Below, in pieces: positions 9,408-21,084 of a stretch of DNA of 64,000 bases. Numbering within the stretch: position 1 is the first letter of the stretch; each line of letters begins with the position of its first letter. Made by a program: the position numbers and the translations under genes. Origin of the DNA: Pseudomonas sp. PSKL.D1. GTDB taxonomy: Bacteria > Pseudomonadota > Gammaproteobacteria > Pseudomonadales > Pseudomonadaceae. The stretch spans positions 4,760,001 through 4,824,000 of the forward strand of contig NZ_CP118607.1 in assembly GCF_028898945.1 (NCBI RefSeq). The letters are read 5' to 3'. The notes under the pieces were generated by a model. It saw nothing but the letters and a program-made list of their open reading frames with translations. It was not told where the DNA came from and ran no database searches.

Positions 9408-10454
9408 TCAGTTCAGCGCATCGATCAACGCCTGGTTCATCTGCGGCGTACCAATGGTAATGCGCAGGAACTGGGCGATCCGCTGCTGCTTGAAGTGGCG
9501 CACGATCACGCCCTGCTCACGCAAACGAGCGGCCAACTGCGCAGCATCTTGCTGCGGATGGCGGGCAAAGATGAAGTTGGCGGCCGAAGGCAGCACTTCG
9601 AAGCCCTTGGCGGCCAGTTGCTCAACCAATGCTTCACGGCTGTCGATCACCTTTTGGCAGGTTTGTTCAAAGTAGGCCTGATCTTCGAAGGCCGCAGCCG
9701 CGCCGACAATTGCCATACGGTCCAGCGGGTAGGAGTTGAAGCTGTTCTTGATACGCTCCAACGCCTCGATCAGGTCCGGGTGGCCAACCGCCAGGCCAAC
9801 ACGCAACCCGGCCAGCGAACGCGACTTCGACAGGGTCTGGGTCACCAGCAGGTTATCGTAACGGTCCACCAGCTTGATCGCCGTCTCGCCACCAAAATCG
9901 ATGTAGGCTTCGTCAACCACCACCACCGAATCACGGTTGGCCTGCAGCAGCTTCTCCACGACCTCCAGCGGCATCAGGCAGCCAGTGGGTGCGTTGGGGT
10001 TGGGGAAGATGATGCCGGCGTTTGGCCTGGCGTAATCCTCGATGCGGATCTGGAACTGCTCATCCAGCGGCACCTGCTCGAACGGGATGCCATACAGGCC
10101 GCAATACACCGGATAGAAGCTGTAGCTGACATCCGGGAACAGCAGCGGGCCGCCGTGCTGGAACAAACCGTGGAAGATGTGCGCCAACACCTCGTCCGAA
10201 CCGTTGCCAACGAACACTTGGGCCGGGGTAACGTCGTAATACTCGGCGACGGCCTGCTTGAGCCGGTCACCGTTCGGGTCCGGGTACAGGCGCAGGTTGT
10301 CGTTGAGCTCACCGCGCATGGCTTCCAGCGCCTTGGGCGACGGGCCATAGGGGTTTTCGTTGGTGTTCAGCTTGACCAGCTTGGCCAGCTTGGGCTGTTC
10401 GCCCGGTACGTAAGGCACGAGGTCCTTGACGAAGGGGCTCCAGAATCGACTCAT
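9408..10454 (-). CDS. hisC: Histidinol-phosphate aminotransferase
   Basis: PLP-dependent class I/II aminotransferase acting in histidine biosynthesis (imidazole acetol phosphate to histidinol phosphate). The 348-residue protein has PNPNAPTG at residues 151-158, DEAYIDF at 181-187 and the Schiff-base lysine Lys210 in [13 protein letters not shown] 10454 has aagggga upstream and lies 2 bases after the hisD stop codon, so the genes are translationally close. It is the last gene of the ibaG-murA-hisG-hisD-hisC run. Confidence 0.96.
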   Translation of the reverse strand: MSRFWSPFVKDLVPYVPGEQPKLAKLVKLNTNENPYGPSPKALEAMRGELNDNLRLYPDPNGDRLKQAVAEYYDVTPAQVFVGNGSDEVLAHIFHGLFQHGGPLLFPDVSYSFYPVYCGLYGIPFEQVPLDEQFQIRIEDYARPNAGIIFPNPNAPTGCLMPLEVVEKLLQANRDSVVVVDEAYIDFGGETAIKLVDRYDNLLVTQTLSKSRSLAGLRVGLAVGHPDLIEALERIKNSFNSYPLDRMAIVGAAAAFEDQAYFEQTCQKVIDSREALVEQLAAKGFEVLPSAANFIFARHPQQDAAQLAARLREQGVIVRHFKQQRIAQFLRITIGTPQMNQALIDALN

Positions 10455-10456
10455 GC

Positions 10457-11782
10457 TCAGTTCCCCTTGTCTTGGGTCAGGATGCGGTATTCGGCACTGC
10501 GGGCGTGGGCGGTCAGCGACTCGCCGCGGGCCAGGACCGAAGCGGTGTGGCCCAGCTCGGATGCGCCCTGCTCAGAGCAGAAGATGATCGACGAACGCTT
10601 CTGGAAGTCATAAACCCCCAGTGGCGACGAGAAACGGGCGGTACCGGAGGTTGGCAGCACGTGGTTGGGGCCGGCGCAGTAGTCGCCCAGCGCTTCGCTG
10701 GTGTGGCGCCCCATGAAGATCGCGCCAGCGTGACGAATCTGCGGCAGCCAGGCCTGCGGGTCGGCCACCGACAGTTCCAGGTGCTCCGGTGCGATGCGGT
10801 TGGCCACCTCAATGGCCTGTTGCATGTCACGCACTTGAATCAGTGCACCACGACCGTTGATCGATTTTTCGATGATTTCGGCGCGCTCCATGGTCGGCAG
10901 CAGCTTGTCGATGCTGGCGGCAACGCGGTCGAGGAAATCGGCATCCGGGCTGACCAGAATGGCCTGAGCGTCTTCGTCGTGCTCGGCCTGGGAGAACAGG
11001 TCCATGGCGATCCAGTCCGGATCGGTCTGGCCGTCGCACACCACGAGGATTTCCGACGGGCCGGCGATCATGTCGATACCGACCTGGCCGAACACGTGGC
11101 GCTTGGCGGTGGCCACATAGATGTTGCCAGGGCCGACGATCTTGTCTACCTGCGGCACGCTTTCGGTACCGTAGGCCAGGGCCGCAACCGCTTGGGCGCC
11201 ACCAACGGTGAACACGCGGTCGACACCGGCGATGCAGGCGGCGGCCAGCACCAGCTCGTTGACCTCGCCACGCGGGGTCGGCACCACCATGACCACTTCG
11301 GTCACACCGGCGACTTTGGCTGGAATGGCGTTCATCAGTACCGACGACGGGTAGGACGCTTTACCGCCCGGCACGTACAGGCCGGCGCGATCCAATGGGG
11401 TCACCTTCTGGCCCAGCACGGTGCCGTCTGCTTCGGTGTACTGCCACGAATCCTGCTTCTGCCGCTCGTGGTACACACGCACGCGGTCAGCAGCCTTTTC
11501 CAGGGCTTCGCGCTGGGCCGGGGTGATGCGGGTCAGCGCCAGCTCCAGGCGCTCGCGGCCGAGGATCAGGTCATCAATGCTTTTGGCGTCAACGCCATCG
11601 AAACGCTGGGTGAATTCCACCAGCGCCGCATCACCGCGCTCGCGCACGGCCTTGATGATGTCGAGCACGCGCTGGTTAACCGCGTCATCGGACACACTTT
11701 CCCAGCTCAGCAGATGATCCAGATGTCGGGCGAAATCCGGATCAGCGGCGTTGAGACGGGCAATTGCAGTGGACACGGTCAT
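10457..11782 (-). CDS. hisD: Histidinol dehydrogenase
   Basis: Zn2+- and NAD-dependent enzyme for the last two steps of histidine synthesis. The 441-residue protein contains the nucleotide-binding and Zn-site segments [38 protein letters not shown] and the [11 protein letters not shown] motif with its catalytic His, plus a C-terminal [14 protein letters not shown]. It is transcribed just ahead of hisC. A 126-bp gap separates it from hisG upstream, with no obvious terminator. Confidence 0.97.
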   Translation of the reverse strand: MTVSTAIARLNAADPDFARHLDHLLSWESVSDDAVNQRVLDIIKAVRERGDAALVEFTQRFDGVDAKSIDDLILGRERLELALTRITPAQREALEKAADRVRVYHERQKQDSWQYTEADGTVLGQKVTPLDRAGLYVPGGKASYPSSVLMNAIPAKVAGVTEVVMVVPTPRGEVNELVLAAACIAGVDRVFTVGGAQAVAALAYGTESVPQVDKIVGPGNIYVATAKRHVFGQVGIDMIAGPSEILVVCDGQTDPDWIAMDLFSQAEHDEDAQAILVSPDADFLDRVAASIDKLLPTMERAEIIEKSINGRGALIQVRDMQQAIEVANRIAPEHLELSVADPQAWLPQIRHAGAIFMGRHTSEALGDYCAGPNHVLPTSGTARFSSPLGVYDFQKRSSIIFCSEQGASELGHTASVLARGESLTAHARSAEYRILTQDKGN

Positions 11783-11908
11783 GGCGGGGCCTCGATTTAT
11801 TAGCGAATGCTCAGGCGCCCTAGGCTACCAGTCCATCCGCGCGGGCACCCGAGAAAAATGGCTATGACGCGGATAGACGGGCGCGACAGCAGAGGTCGCG
11901 CACAGGAC

Positions 11909-12544
11909 TCAGCCGCGGTGTCGCGATTCGACCGCTTTGCGCAGGGTATCGATCAGGCTCTGGATGCGGGCGTGCTGCATCTTCATGGAAGCCTTGTTAA
12001 CCACCAGGCGCGAACTGATCGTGGCGATAAGGTCTTGAGGTTCCAGGCCATTGGCGCGCAGGGTATTGCCGGTGTCGACCACGTCGATGATCTTGTCGGC
12101 CAGGTTGATCAGCGGCGCCAGCTCCATCGAGCCGTACAGCTTGATGATGTCGACCTGGCGGCCCTGCTCGGCGTAATAACGCTTGGCCACGTTGACGAAC
12201 TTGGTGGCCACGCGCAGGCGGCCCTTCGGCTCAGGGGCGCCGGTGACGCCGGCGGTCATCAGCTTGCACTTGGCAATCTGCAGGTCCAGTGGCTCGTACA
12301 GGCCCTGGCCGCCGTACTCCATCAGCACGTCCTTGCCGGCCACGCCCAGGTCGGCGGCGCCATGCTCGACATAGGTCGGCACGTCGGTGGCACGCACGAT
12401 CAGCAGGCGCACGTCGTCCTGCGTGGTGGGGATGATCAGCTTGCGGCTCTTGTCCGGGTTCTCGGTCGGCACGATACCGGCCTCGGCCAGCAGCGGCAGG
12501 GTATCGTCGAGAATACGGCCTTTGGAAAGCGCGATGGTCAACAT
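11909..12544 (-). CDS. hisG: ATP phosphoribosyltransferase, short form
   Basis: Catalyses the first step of histidine biosynthesis (ATP + PRPP). The 211-residue length without the C-terminal regulatory domain identifies the short HisG type, which needs a HisZ subunit encoded elsewhere. Starts [14 protein letters not shown] and contains the PRPP loop in [15 protein letters not shown] chose ATG 12544, the family start, over the upstream in-frame start at 12601, which would run back into the murA-hisG spacer. The 93-bp spacer carries two inverted repeats. Confidence 0.96.
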   Translation of the reverse strand: MLTIALSKGRILDDTLPLLAEAGIVPTENPDKSRKLIIPTTQDDVRLLIVRATDVPTYVEHGAADLGVAGKDVLMEYGGQGLYEPLDLQIAKCKLMTAGVTGAPEPKGRLRVATKFVNVAKRYYAEQGRQVDIIKLYGSMELAPLINLADKIIDVVDTGNTLRANGLEPQDLIATISSRLVVNKASMKMQHARIQSLIDTLRKAVESRHRG

Positions 12545-12573
12545 TGGAACGTCGGTCCTTAAGCGGCTACTGC

Positions 12574-12629
12574 CGGCCGGGCTGTTTACGCCCGGCCGCA
12601 TTCAATTCGAATGGCACATCCTTGTGCCA
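12574..12629. repeat. Two inverted repeats in the murA-hisG spacer
   Basis: A perfect 9-bp stem (cggccgggc at 12574-12582, gcccggccg at 12590-12598, loop 7) and a perfect 6-bp palindrome tggcac-N6-gtgcca at 12612-12629. Neither is followed by a U-run on the minus strand, so an ordinary terminator is unlikely. They may be leader hairpins affecting hisG expression. Confidence 0.55.
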
Positions 12630-12637
12630 GCGGGCGA

Positions 12638-14166
<1,529 letters not shown>

Positions 14167-14212
14167 GCTCAACCTCAATCGGCGCCCGATGCGCACGGGT
14201 CGGCCATCATAC

Positions 14213-14267
14213 AAAAAAGCCCCTCGCCTGCGAAGCCCACAAAGGGCCCGCGCTGACCGAGGGGCTC
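14213..14267 (-). terminator. Rho-independent terminator after mlaB
   Basis: Read on the minus strand, an agcccctcg...cgaggggct stem with an internal GC-rich stem ends in a run of six T residues, 19 bases after the mlaB stop codon. It separates the mla operon from ibaG-murA-his. Confidence 0.8.
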
Positions 14268-14285
14268 TCCATCACTGGCGAGCCA

Positions 14286-14588
14286 TCAGCCTGCCAGCAC
14301 TTCATCCAGGTCATAGACCTCGGCAATTTCGCGCATGTCGTCGGGCATGCTGCGCACTTCACAGGCCTTGCCGGCCGCCTGGGCATCTCGGATAAATGCC
14401 AGCAACAGCGACAAACCGACGCTGGTTGAGCGCGCCACGCCGGAGCAATCCAGCACCAGGCGCGCCTCACCGCTAGCGGTAATCAGTGCCTTGCCCTGCT
14501 TGCGCAGAGCCGGGCCACTGCGATAGTCCAGCACACCGGCCAGGCGCAGCACGCCCGGCTCGGCCATGCTCACATCGGCCTCACTCAT
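14286..14588 (-). CDS. mlaB: STAS-domain protein MlaB
   Basis: A 100-residue cytoplasmic STAS-domain subunit of the MlaFEDB complex, which moves phospholipids between the inner membrane and the periplasmic carrier MlaC. The STAS signature is VLDCSGVARSTSVGLSLL (about residues 45-62), with the conserved Ser/Thr next to Ser-Val-Gly. Its start overlaps the mlaC stop by 4 bases, so it is the last gene of a tightly coupled operon. Confidence 0.9.
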   Translation of the reverse strand: MSEADVSMAEPGVLRLAGVLDYRSGPALRKQGKALITASGEARLVLDCSGVARSTSVGLSLLLAFIRDAQAAGKACEVRSMPDDMREIAEVYDLDEVLAG

Positions 14589-15232
14589 TTGACGGCCTTC
14601 TCCGGAGAGTTATCGGCGGTTTCCTTGGCCTTGGCCACTTCGCCGGCCCAGCCGTCGATGGTCTTGTCCAAGTCGTTGCCATTACGCTGCATGGCGTCGG
14701 CGAACTGGTCGCGGAACAGCTTGCCGATGTTGATGCCGTTGACGATGACGTTACGCACCTTCCACTCGCCACCCAGGTTCTCGAGGGTGTACTGGACCGG
14801 GTACACGGCACCGTTATTACCGGTGACCTTCATGCCAACACTGGCACGCTTGCCATCATCGGCCTTGGCCGGGTCGACGGTGATGCCCTGATTGTTGTAC
14901 TCCAGCAGCGCATTGCCATAGAACTGCATCAGGCTACGCTTGAAGTTTTCCTGAAAGCGCTGCATCTGCGCTGGGGTGGCCTTGCGCGAATACTTGACGG
15001 TCATGATGCTCCGGGAAATCCCGTCAGCATCGACCACCGGGCCCAGAATGCGGTTCAGGGCATCGTAGAAGGCATTAGGGTTGCTTTTGTACTGCTCTTT
15101 GTTGGCCTTCAGGTCGCTAAGCAGTTCAGTGGTCGTACCCTGAACCACGTCATGGGGCGACTGGGCCGCAAACGTCAGCAGGGGGAAGGCCGCCAGCAGG
15201 ACCAGCAGGCCACGTCGCAGGATCGAAATCAT
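14585..15232 (-). CDS. mlaC: Periplasmic phospholipid-binding protein MlaC
   Basis: A 215-residue exported protein (signal peptide MISILRRGLLVLLAAFPLLTFA, cut near residue 22) of the Ttg2D/MlaC family, which shuttles phospholipid between outer-membrane MlaA and the inner-membrane MlaFEDB complex. The segments DALNRILGPVVDADGISRSIM and the GEWKVRNVIVNGINIGKLFRDQF-like region near residue 160 are typical. It lies 9 bases after mlaD. Confidence 0.94.
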   Translation of the reverse strand: MISILRRGLLVLLAAFPLLTFAAQSPHDVVQGTTTELLSDLKANKEQYKSNPNAFYDALNRILGPVVDADGISRSIMTVKYSRKATPAQMQRFQENFKRSLMQFYGNALLEYNNQGITVDPAKADDGKRASVGMKVTGNNGAVYPVQYTLENLGGEWKVRNVIVNGINIGKLFRDQFADAMQRNGNDLDKTIDGWAGEVAKAKETADNSPEKAVK

Positions 15233-15241
15233 GGAAACTCC

Positions 15242-15727
15242 TTAATTAGCCGGTTGCGCTTCTTTCGGTTCCTTGCCAACGGAGTTGAGCAGGAACTTGC
15301 CAATAAGATCTTCCAGCACCAGCGCCGACTGGGTGTCGTGGATGGTCGCGCCATCCTTGAGCACGTCGTCTTCACCGCCCACGCTGATGCCGATGTACTT
15401 CTCGCCAAGCAAACCGGCGGTCAGGATCGAAGCGGTGGAGTCGGTCGGCAGGTTATCGACCGACTTATCCAGCTGCAGCGTCACCCGGCCGGTGTAGGAA
15501 TCACGGTCCAGATCGATGGCGGTGACCTTGCCGATCGTCACACCGGCCATGGTCACTTTAGCTCTGACCGTCAAACCCGCGATATTGTCGAAGTACGCGT
15601 AAACTTTATAGGTATCGCTGCTCGGGCTGGCCGACAGCCCGCTGACACGCAGGGCCAGCAGCAGCAGCGCCAGGATCCCGGCCAGGAGGAACAGGCCGAC
15701 ACCGATTTCCAGGGTGCGGTTTTGCAT
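15242..15727 (-). CDS. mlaD: MCE-domain protein MlaD
   Basis: A 161-residue inner-membrane protein with an N-terminal transmembrane helix ([27 protein letters not shown]) and one MCE domain. It forms the hexameric periplasmic ring of the MlaFEDB complex. The MCE hallmarks are YKVYAYFDNIAGLTVRAKVTMAGVTIGKV and the GLLGEKYIGISVGG segment. Its start codon overlaps the mlaE stop codon. Confidence 0.95.
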   Translation of the reverse strand: MQNRTLEIGVGLFLLAGILALLLLALRVSGLSASPSSDTYKVYAYFDNIAGLTVRAKVTMAGVTIGKVTAIDLDRDSYTGRVTLQLDKSVDNLPTDSTASILTAGLLGEKYIGISVGGEDDVLKDGATIHDTQSALVLEDLIGKFLLNSVGKEPKEAQPAN

Positions 15728-16527
15728 CAGAAATCTCCAAACATCAAGGCGGTCAGAATAAAGTCCAGACCCAGTACTGCCAACGAGGCATAGACCACGG
15801 TCTTGGTGGTGGCACGGCTGATCCCTTCTGAAGTGGGCTCGCAGTCGTACCCCTGGAATACGGCAATCCAGGTTGTGACGAAGGCGAACACCAGGCTCTT
15901 GATCAGCCCGTTGAGCACGTCGTCGGTGAACGAAACACTGTTCTGCATGTTGGCCCAGAACGAACCTTCGTAGACCCCCAGCCAGTCAACCGCCACCCAC
16001 GATCCGCCCCAGATGCCGACCACGCTGAAGATCAGCGCCAGCAAAGGCAGCGAGATGAAACCGGCCCACAGACGCGGTGCGACGATGTACTTGAGCGGGT
16101 CGACGCCGATCATTTCGAGGCTCGACAGCTGCTCGGTGGATTTCATGTTGCCGATTTCGGCGGTCAGTGCAGAGCCTGCGCGCCCGGCAAACAACAGCGC
16201 GGTCACCACGGGCCCCAGTTCACGCAGCAACGTGAGGGCGACCATCTGCCCAACCGCCTGCTCGGAGCCGTACTTGGTCAGGATGCTGTAGCCCTGAAGG
16301 GCCAGCACCATGCCGATGAACATGCCGGACACCACCACGATGGCCAGCGACAGCACGCCCACCGAATACAACTGCCGGGTCAGTAACTGGAAGCCGCCGC
16401 CTATGCCGCCACGACCGACCAGCGCATGGAACAGGAACAGGCAGGAACGCCCCAGTACCGCCAGAATGTCGATGGCCGAGCGGCCCAACACGCGAATGCG
16501 TTCGAGTAAGGATTTTCTGCGCATCAA
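15727..16527 (-). CDS. mlaE: ABC permease MlaE
   Basis: A 266-residue integral inner-membrane permease of the Mla phospholipid transporter, of the MlaE/YrbE/TGD1 family. There are about five to six hydrophobic segments and the conserved [21 protein letters not shown] region (about residues 140-160), plus the family motif in [23 protein letters not shown]. The stop overlaps the mlaD start and the start overlaps the mlaF stop (ATGA), indicating translational coupling. Confidence 0.95.
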   Translation of the reverse strand: MMRRKSLLERIRVLGRSAIDILAVLGRSCLFLFHALVGRGGIGGGFQLLTRQLYSVGVLSLAIVVVSGMFIGMVLALQGYSILTKYGSEQAVGQMVALTLLRELGPVVTALLFAGRAGSALTAEIGNMKSTEQLSSLEMIGVDPLKYIVAPRLWAGFISLPLLALIFSVVGIWGGSWVAVDWLGVYEGSFWANMQNSVSFTDDVLNGLIKSLVFAFVTTWIAVFQGYDCEPTSEGISRATTKTVVYASLAVLGLDFILTALMFGDF

Positions 16528-17333
16528 CGCGCCCCCAGCAAATCGGCGCGGTAGTCAGGCGCAGGGAAATGGAAGGGCACCGGGCCGTCCGGGTCGCCCT
16601 TCATGAACTGGCGAATGCGCGGGTTATCGGACCCCATCAGCTCGTCAGGCGTACCTTGGCCCAACACCTGACCATCGCCCACCACGTAGATGTAGTCGGC
16701 GATGCTGGCGGTTTCGGCCAGGTCATGGGACACCACGATGCTGGTGATACCCAACGCATCGTTGAGCAGGCGGATCAGCCGTACCAGTACGCCCATGGCG
16801 ATTGGGTCCTGGCCGACGAATGGCTCGTCGTACATCAGGATCTGCGGGTCCAGGGCAATGGCGCGGGCCAGTGCCACACGGCGCTTCATACCGCCAGACA
16901 GTTCGTCGGGCATCAGGTCGATGGCGCCACGAAGGCCCACGGCCTGCAGCTTCATCAGCACGATGTCGCGGATCATCTCGTCCGACAGCTGCGTGTGCAC
17001 ACGCAGCGGAAACGCCACGTTCTCGAACACGTCGAGGTCGGTGAACAAGGCGCCGCTCTGGAACAGCACCCCCATCTGCTTGCGCGCGTCGAACAGGTCG
17101 CTGCGTGACAGGCTCGGCAGGTTTTGCCCGGCAACCCATACTTCGCCGCCCGAGGGGCGCAATTGCGCGCCCATCAAGCGCAGCAACGTGGTTTTGCCGC
17201 ACCCCGATGGCCCCATGATACCGGTGACCTTGCCCCGCGGGATGCGAATGTCCACGTTGCTGAAAATGCTGCGCGAACCGCGCTTGAAGGTGACTCCCTT
17301 CAACTCGACCGCGTAGGCGCTATCCACACTCAT
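16524..17333 (-). CDS. mlaF: ABC transporter ATP-binding protein MlaF
   Basis: A 269-residue ATPase that powers the MlaFEDB phospholipid transporter, previously called Ttg2A in P. putida, where mutants are solvent-sensitive. Walker A GPSGCGKT is at residues 41-48, the signature LSGGM at 145-149 and Walker B ILMYDEP just before residue 172. First gene of the mlaFEDCB operon and divergent from kdsD across 246 bp. Confidence 0.95.
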   Translation of the reverse strand: MSVDSAYAVELKGVTFKRGSRSIFSNVDIRIPRGKVTGIMGPSGCGKTTLLRLMGAQLRPSGGEVWVAGQNLPSLSRSDLFDARKQMGVLFQSGALFTDLDVFENVAFPLRVHTQLSDEMIRDIVLMKLQAVGLRGAIDLMPDELSGGMKRRVALARAIALDPQILMYDEPFVGQDPIAMGVLVRLIRLLNDALGITSIVVSHDLAETASIADYIYVVGDGQVLGQGTPDELMGSDNPRIRQFMKGDPDGPVPFHFPAPDYRADLLGAR

Positions 17334-17541
17334 CTAGACTCCTTGCTAGTGCAGCCTTGTCCTAGTTGACGCCGGCCTCCATCGTGAAGGCACACGCGCC
17401 CCTGGCGGGCTGAATAGCGGCGAACTATAGCACCGCTGCCCGTGCCGCCCCAAGGCCATGGAACGGTCGTTCAGGCTAACGACAGGCTTGGCAATCATTC
17501 GATACGACAATCGAAAGGGTGAGGCTTTCTTCCATTGCGGC

Positions 17542-17547
17542 TATAAT
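17542..17547 (+). promoter_or_regulatory. Probable -10 box of kdsD
   Basis: A perfect TATAAT sits 33 bases before the kdsD start codon. The sequence 17 bases upstream is only a poor match to a -35 box, so only the -10 element is firm. The rest of the 246-bp divergent spacer should also hold the mlaF promoter, which I could not place. Confidence 0.5.
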
Positions 17548-17579
17548 CGCCGCCTTTTCATCAGGCATTGTTTATCGAC

Positions 17580-18554
17580 ATGAGCCAATCCAGCGAGTTG
17601 ATCCAGTCCGCGTTGCGCACGCTGCGCCTGGAAATCGAGGCCGTAGAAGGCCTTGTCGCCCGGATCGACGCCAACTTCGTCAAGGCTTGCGAGCTGATTC
17701 TGGCGAGCAAGGGCCGTGTCGTGGTGGTCGGCATGGGCAAGTCCGGGCACATCGGCAGCAAGATTGCCGCCACCCTGGCGAGCACCGGCACGACCGCATT
17801 TTTCGTGCATCCGGCCGAGGCCAGTCATGGCGACATGGGCATGATCACCCGTGACGATGTCATCCTTGCCCTGTCCAATTCGGGCAGCACAGCTGAAATC
17901 GTCACCCTGCTGCCATTGATCAAGCGCCTGGGCATCCAGCTGATCAGCCTGACCGGCAACCCGGATTCGCCGCTGGCGCTGGCCGCCGAAGTCAATCTCG
18001 ATGCACGCGTGGCGCAGGAAGCCTGCCCGCTGAACCTGGCCCCTACTTCCTCCACCACAGCGGCATTGGTACTGGGGGATGCTTTGGCCATCGCACTGCT
18101 GGAGGCGCGCGGCTTCACCGCTGAAGATTTCGCCTTTTCGCACCCGGGTGGCGCCTTGGGCCGCCGCCTGCTGCTCAAGGTCGAAAACGTGATGCATGCC
18201 GGCGATGACCTGCCTCAGGTGCAGCGCGGCACATTGCTCAAGGACGCCCTGCTTGAAATGTCCCGCAAAGGTTTAGGCATGACCGTCGTCCTCGAAAAGG
18301 ACGGCACCCTTGCCGGGATCTTCACCGACGGCGACCTGCGCCGCAGCCTGGACCGCAACATCGACGTGCACAAAACGCTGATCGACCAGGTAATGACCGT
18401 GCACGGCAAAACCGCCCGAGCCGAGATGCTCGCCGCCGAAGCGCTTAAAATCATGGAAGACCACAAAATCAACGCGCTGGTGGTGGTCGACAAGGACGAC
18501 CGCCCGACTGGCGCCCTGAACATGCACGACCTGCTGCGCGCAGGCGTCATGTAA
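17580..18554 (+). CDS. kdsD: D-arabinose 5-phosphate isomerase
   Basis: Converts ribulose 5-phosphate to arabinose 5-phosphate, the precursor of Kdo in LPS. The 324-residue protein has an N-terminal SIS sugar-isomerase domain (VVVGMGKSGHIGSKIAATLASTG near residue 50, LSNSGSTAEI near residue 100) and two C-terminal CBS domains (from about residues 207 and 275). I chose ATG 17580 as the family start; a TTG four codons earlier has no proper spacing to a Shine-Dalgarno. First gene of the kds-lpt-rpoN cluster. Confidence 0.96.
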   Translation: MSQSSELIQSALRTLRLEIEAVEGLVARIDANFVKACELILASKGRVVVVGMGKSGHIGSKIAATLASTGTTAFFVHPAEASHGDMGMITRDDVILALSNSGSTAEIVTLLPLIKRLGIQLISLTGNPDSPLALAAEVNLDARVAQEACPLNLAPTSSTTAALVLGDALAIALLEARGFTAEDFAFSHPGGALGRRLLLKVENVMHAGDDLPQVQRGTLLKDALLEMSRKGLGMTVVLEKDGTLAGIFTDGDLRRSLDRNIDVHKTLIDQVMTVHGKTARAEMLAAEALKIMEDHKINALVVVDKDDRPTGALNMHDLLRAGVM

Positions 18555-18561
18555 CGAGACC

Positions 18562-19092
18562 ATGGCGATGACCCAGACCCTGCTGCAACGTGGCAAAGCC
18601 ATCAAGCTTGCCGTCTTCGACGTGGACGGCGTGCTCACCGATGGCCGCCTGTACTTCCTTGAAGACGGCAGCGAATTCAAGACCTTCAACACCCTCGACG
18701 GCCACGGCATCAAAATGCTCATGGCCTCGGGCGTGACCACGGCAATCATCAGCGGGCGCAAGACCCCAGTGGTGGAACGCCGGGCCAAAAACCTCGGCAT
18801 CCCGCACCTGTTCCAGGGCCGGGAAGACAAATTGGTGGTACTCGACAGCCTGCTTGCCGAACTGGGCCTAAGCTATGAACAGGTCGCCTACCTGGGCGAC
18901 GACCTGCCCGACCTGCCGGTGATTCGCCGGGTGGGGCTGGGCATGGCGGTGGCCAATGCCGCACCGTTCGTACGCCAGCACGCCCACGGCGTGACCGACG
19001 CGCGAGGCGGCGAAGGTGCCGCACGCGAGTTCTGCGAACTGATCATGCAGGCCCAGGGCACCCTGGACGCTGCCAACGCTCACTATCTGTAA
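18562..19092 (+). CDS. kdsC: 3-deoxy-D-manno-octulosonate 8-phosphate phosphatase
   Basis: HAD-superfamily phosphatase (176 residues) producing Kdo from Kdo-8-phosphate. The DxD catalytic motif FDVDGVLTDG places the nucleophile at Asp20 and the acid at Asp22. There is no cap domain, as expected for the tetrameric KdsC class. GDDLPDLPVIRRVGLGMAVANA near residue 112 is the metal-binding motif. ATG 18562 or ATG 18568 may be used. It is 7 bases downstream of kdsD. Confidence 0.95.
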   Translation: MAMTQTLLQRGKAIKLAVFDVDGVLTDGRLYFLEDGSEFKTFNTLDGHGIKMLMASGVTTAIISGRKTPVVERRAKNLGIPHLFQGREDKLVVLDSLLAELGLSYEQVAYLGDDLPDLPVIRRVGLGMAVANAAPFVRQHAHGVTDARGGEGAAREFCELIMQAQGTLDAANAHYL

Positions 19093-19100
19093 GGCTGCCC

Positions 19101-19673
19101 ATGTTCAGCAAGAAAGCCCGCAATATTGCGCTGCTCGTGGTGATTGCCGCCCTGCTGGCGGCCATCGGCTACTGGAATGTCAGCCCTGAAAGCTTCCTCG
19201 ACAAGCCCGTGGCCCAAGTCGACGAAAGTGCCATCGACTATTACGCCACCAACGCCCACAGCGTGCAGTTTCTGCCCGACGGCAAGCTGCAGTACGAAAT
19301 GACCGCCGACAAGGTCGAACACCTGCGTGTCAGTGAGGTCACACTGGTGACCAAACCGGACCTGCACATGTACCGCGGCACCGAATACCCCTGGCACGTG
19401 CAAAGTGTGCGCGCCGAGGTCAATCCGGACGGCACCGAGGTCGAGCTGATCGACCAGGTGCGGGTTGCCCGCACCGATGAAAAACAGCGCGAAACCATCA
19501 TCACCAGCTCGCGCATGACGGTATTCCCACAGAAGCAATATGCGCAGACCGAGCAAGCCGTTAGAATCGACGGCGCCGGTGGCACCACCACAGGCAAGGG
19601 AATGAAAGCGTATTTGAAAGAAGGCAGGATGGACCTGCTCTCTAACGTAAGAGGACAGTATGAGGCTCGTTAA
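19101..19673 (+). CDS. lptC: LPS export protein LptC
   Basis: A 190-residue bitopic inner-membrane protein with one N-terminal transmembrane helix (about residues 7-25) and a periplasmic beta-jellyroll. It hands LPS from LptBFG to LptA. The sequence YYATNAHSVQFLPDGKLQYEMTADKVEH is typical of the family. The 3' end overlaps lptA by 14 bases. Confidence 0.93.
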   Translation: MFSKKARNIALLVVIAALLAAIGYWNVSPESFLDKPVAQVDESAIDYYATNAHSVQFLPDGKLQYEMTADKVEHLRVSEVTLVTKPDLHMYRGTEYPWHVQSVRAEVNPDGTEVELIDQVRVARTDEKQRETIITSSRMTVFPQKQYAQTEQAVRIDGAGGTTTGKGMKAYLKEGRMDLLSNVRGQYEAR

Positions 19674-20184
19674 AACCCTCCCCCTTTTGCTCAGCCTGAG
19701 CGCAGCACTGGGAAGCGCGAGCGCCTTCGCCCTGCCGAACGACCGTGACCAGCCGATCCGCATCCAGGCCGACAACGCGCACCTGGACGACAAGCAAGGC
19801 GTGGCCACCTACACCGGCGATGTGATCATCACGCAAGGTTCGATGATGATCAAAGGCAACACCGTGACCATGACCCGTGCCGCCAATGGCGATATCGACG
19901 TAGTGACCTCGGTGGGCAACCTGGCCTACTTCGAGCAACAGCAGAGTGCTGCAAAGCCCGACAAAATGAAGGGCTGGGCGGTGACCATCCAGTACCAGGC
20001 ACAGAAGGACACGGTCATTCTTACCGACCGCGCCAAGGTCGAGAACGAAGGCAACACCACCGAAGGCGAGAAGATCGTCTACAACACCAAGTCCCAGGTT
20101 GCGACCGCCGGTCGCGGTGGCAACGTGACCCAGCCACGTCAGCGCATCGACATGGTGATCCAGCCTAAGAAGAAGGCCGAGTAA
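19660..20184 (+). CDS. lptA: Periplasmic LPS transport protein LptA
   Basis: A 174-residue protein with a signal peptide (cut after ASAFA, about residue 23) and an OstA/LptA jellyroll domain that forms the periplasmic bridge for LPS. DRDQPIRIQADNAHLDDKQG at the mature N-terminus and YTGDVIITQGSMMIKG are family hallmarks. Unusually close packing: it begins inside lptC and ends immediately before the lptB start codon. Confidence 0.94.
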   Translation: MRLVKTLPLLLSLSAALGSASAFALPNDRDQPIRIQADNAHLDDKQGVATYTGDVIITQGSMMIKGNTVTMTRAANGDIDVVTSVGNLAYFEQQQSAAKPDKMKGWAVTIQYQAQKDTVILTDRAKVENEGNTTEGEKIVYNTKSQVATAGRGGNVTQPRQRIDMVIQPKKKAE

Positions 20185-20910
<726 letters not shown>

Positions 20911-21084
20911 CCCCGGTAGCGCGCCTGGAGCGCTGGCATTTATGCCCGGACGGGGCTTAAGTTGTTACAGCACTCTAGGCAAACGCTACATTTTAAGGCA
21001 TAAAACTTGCTTGATTCTGGCGCCTCGGCGCCCGTGTAGTGGATGGCGCATGCGCGCCGGCGAACAAGGTATTTAGCCCCTGCC

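Noticed and set aside
12612..12629. tggcacaaggatgtgc (minus strand) as a sigma-54 promoter for hisG
   Set aside because: The -12 GC is one base too far from the -24 GG; the sequence is better read as a palindrome.
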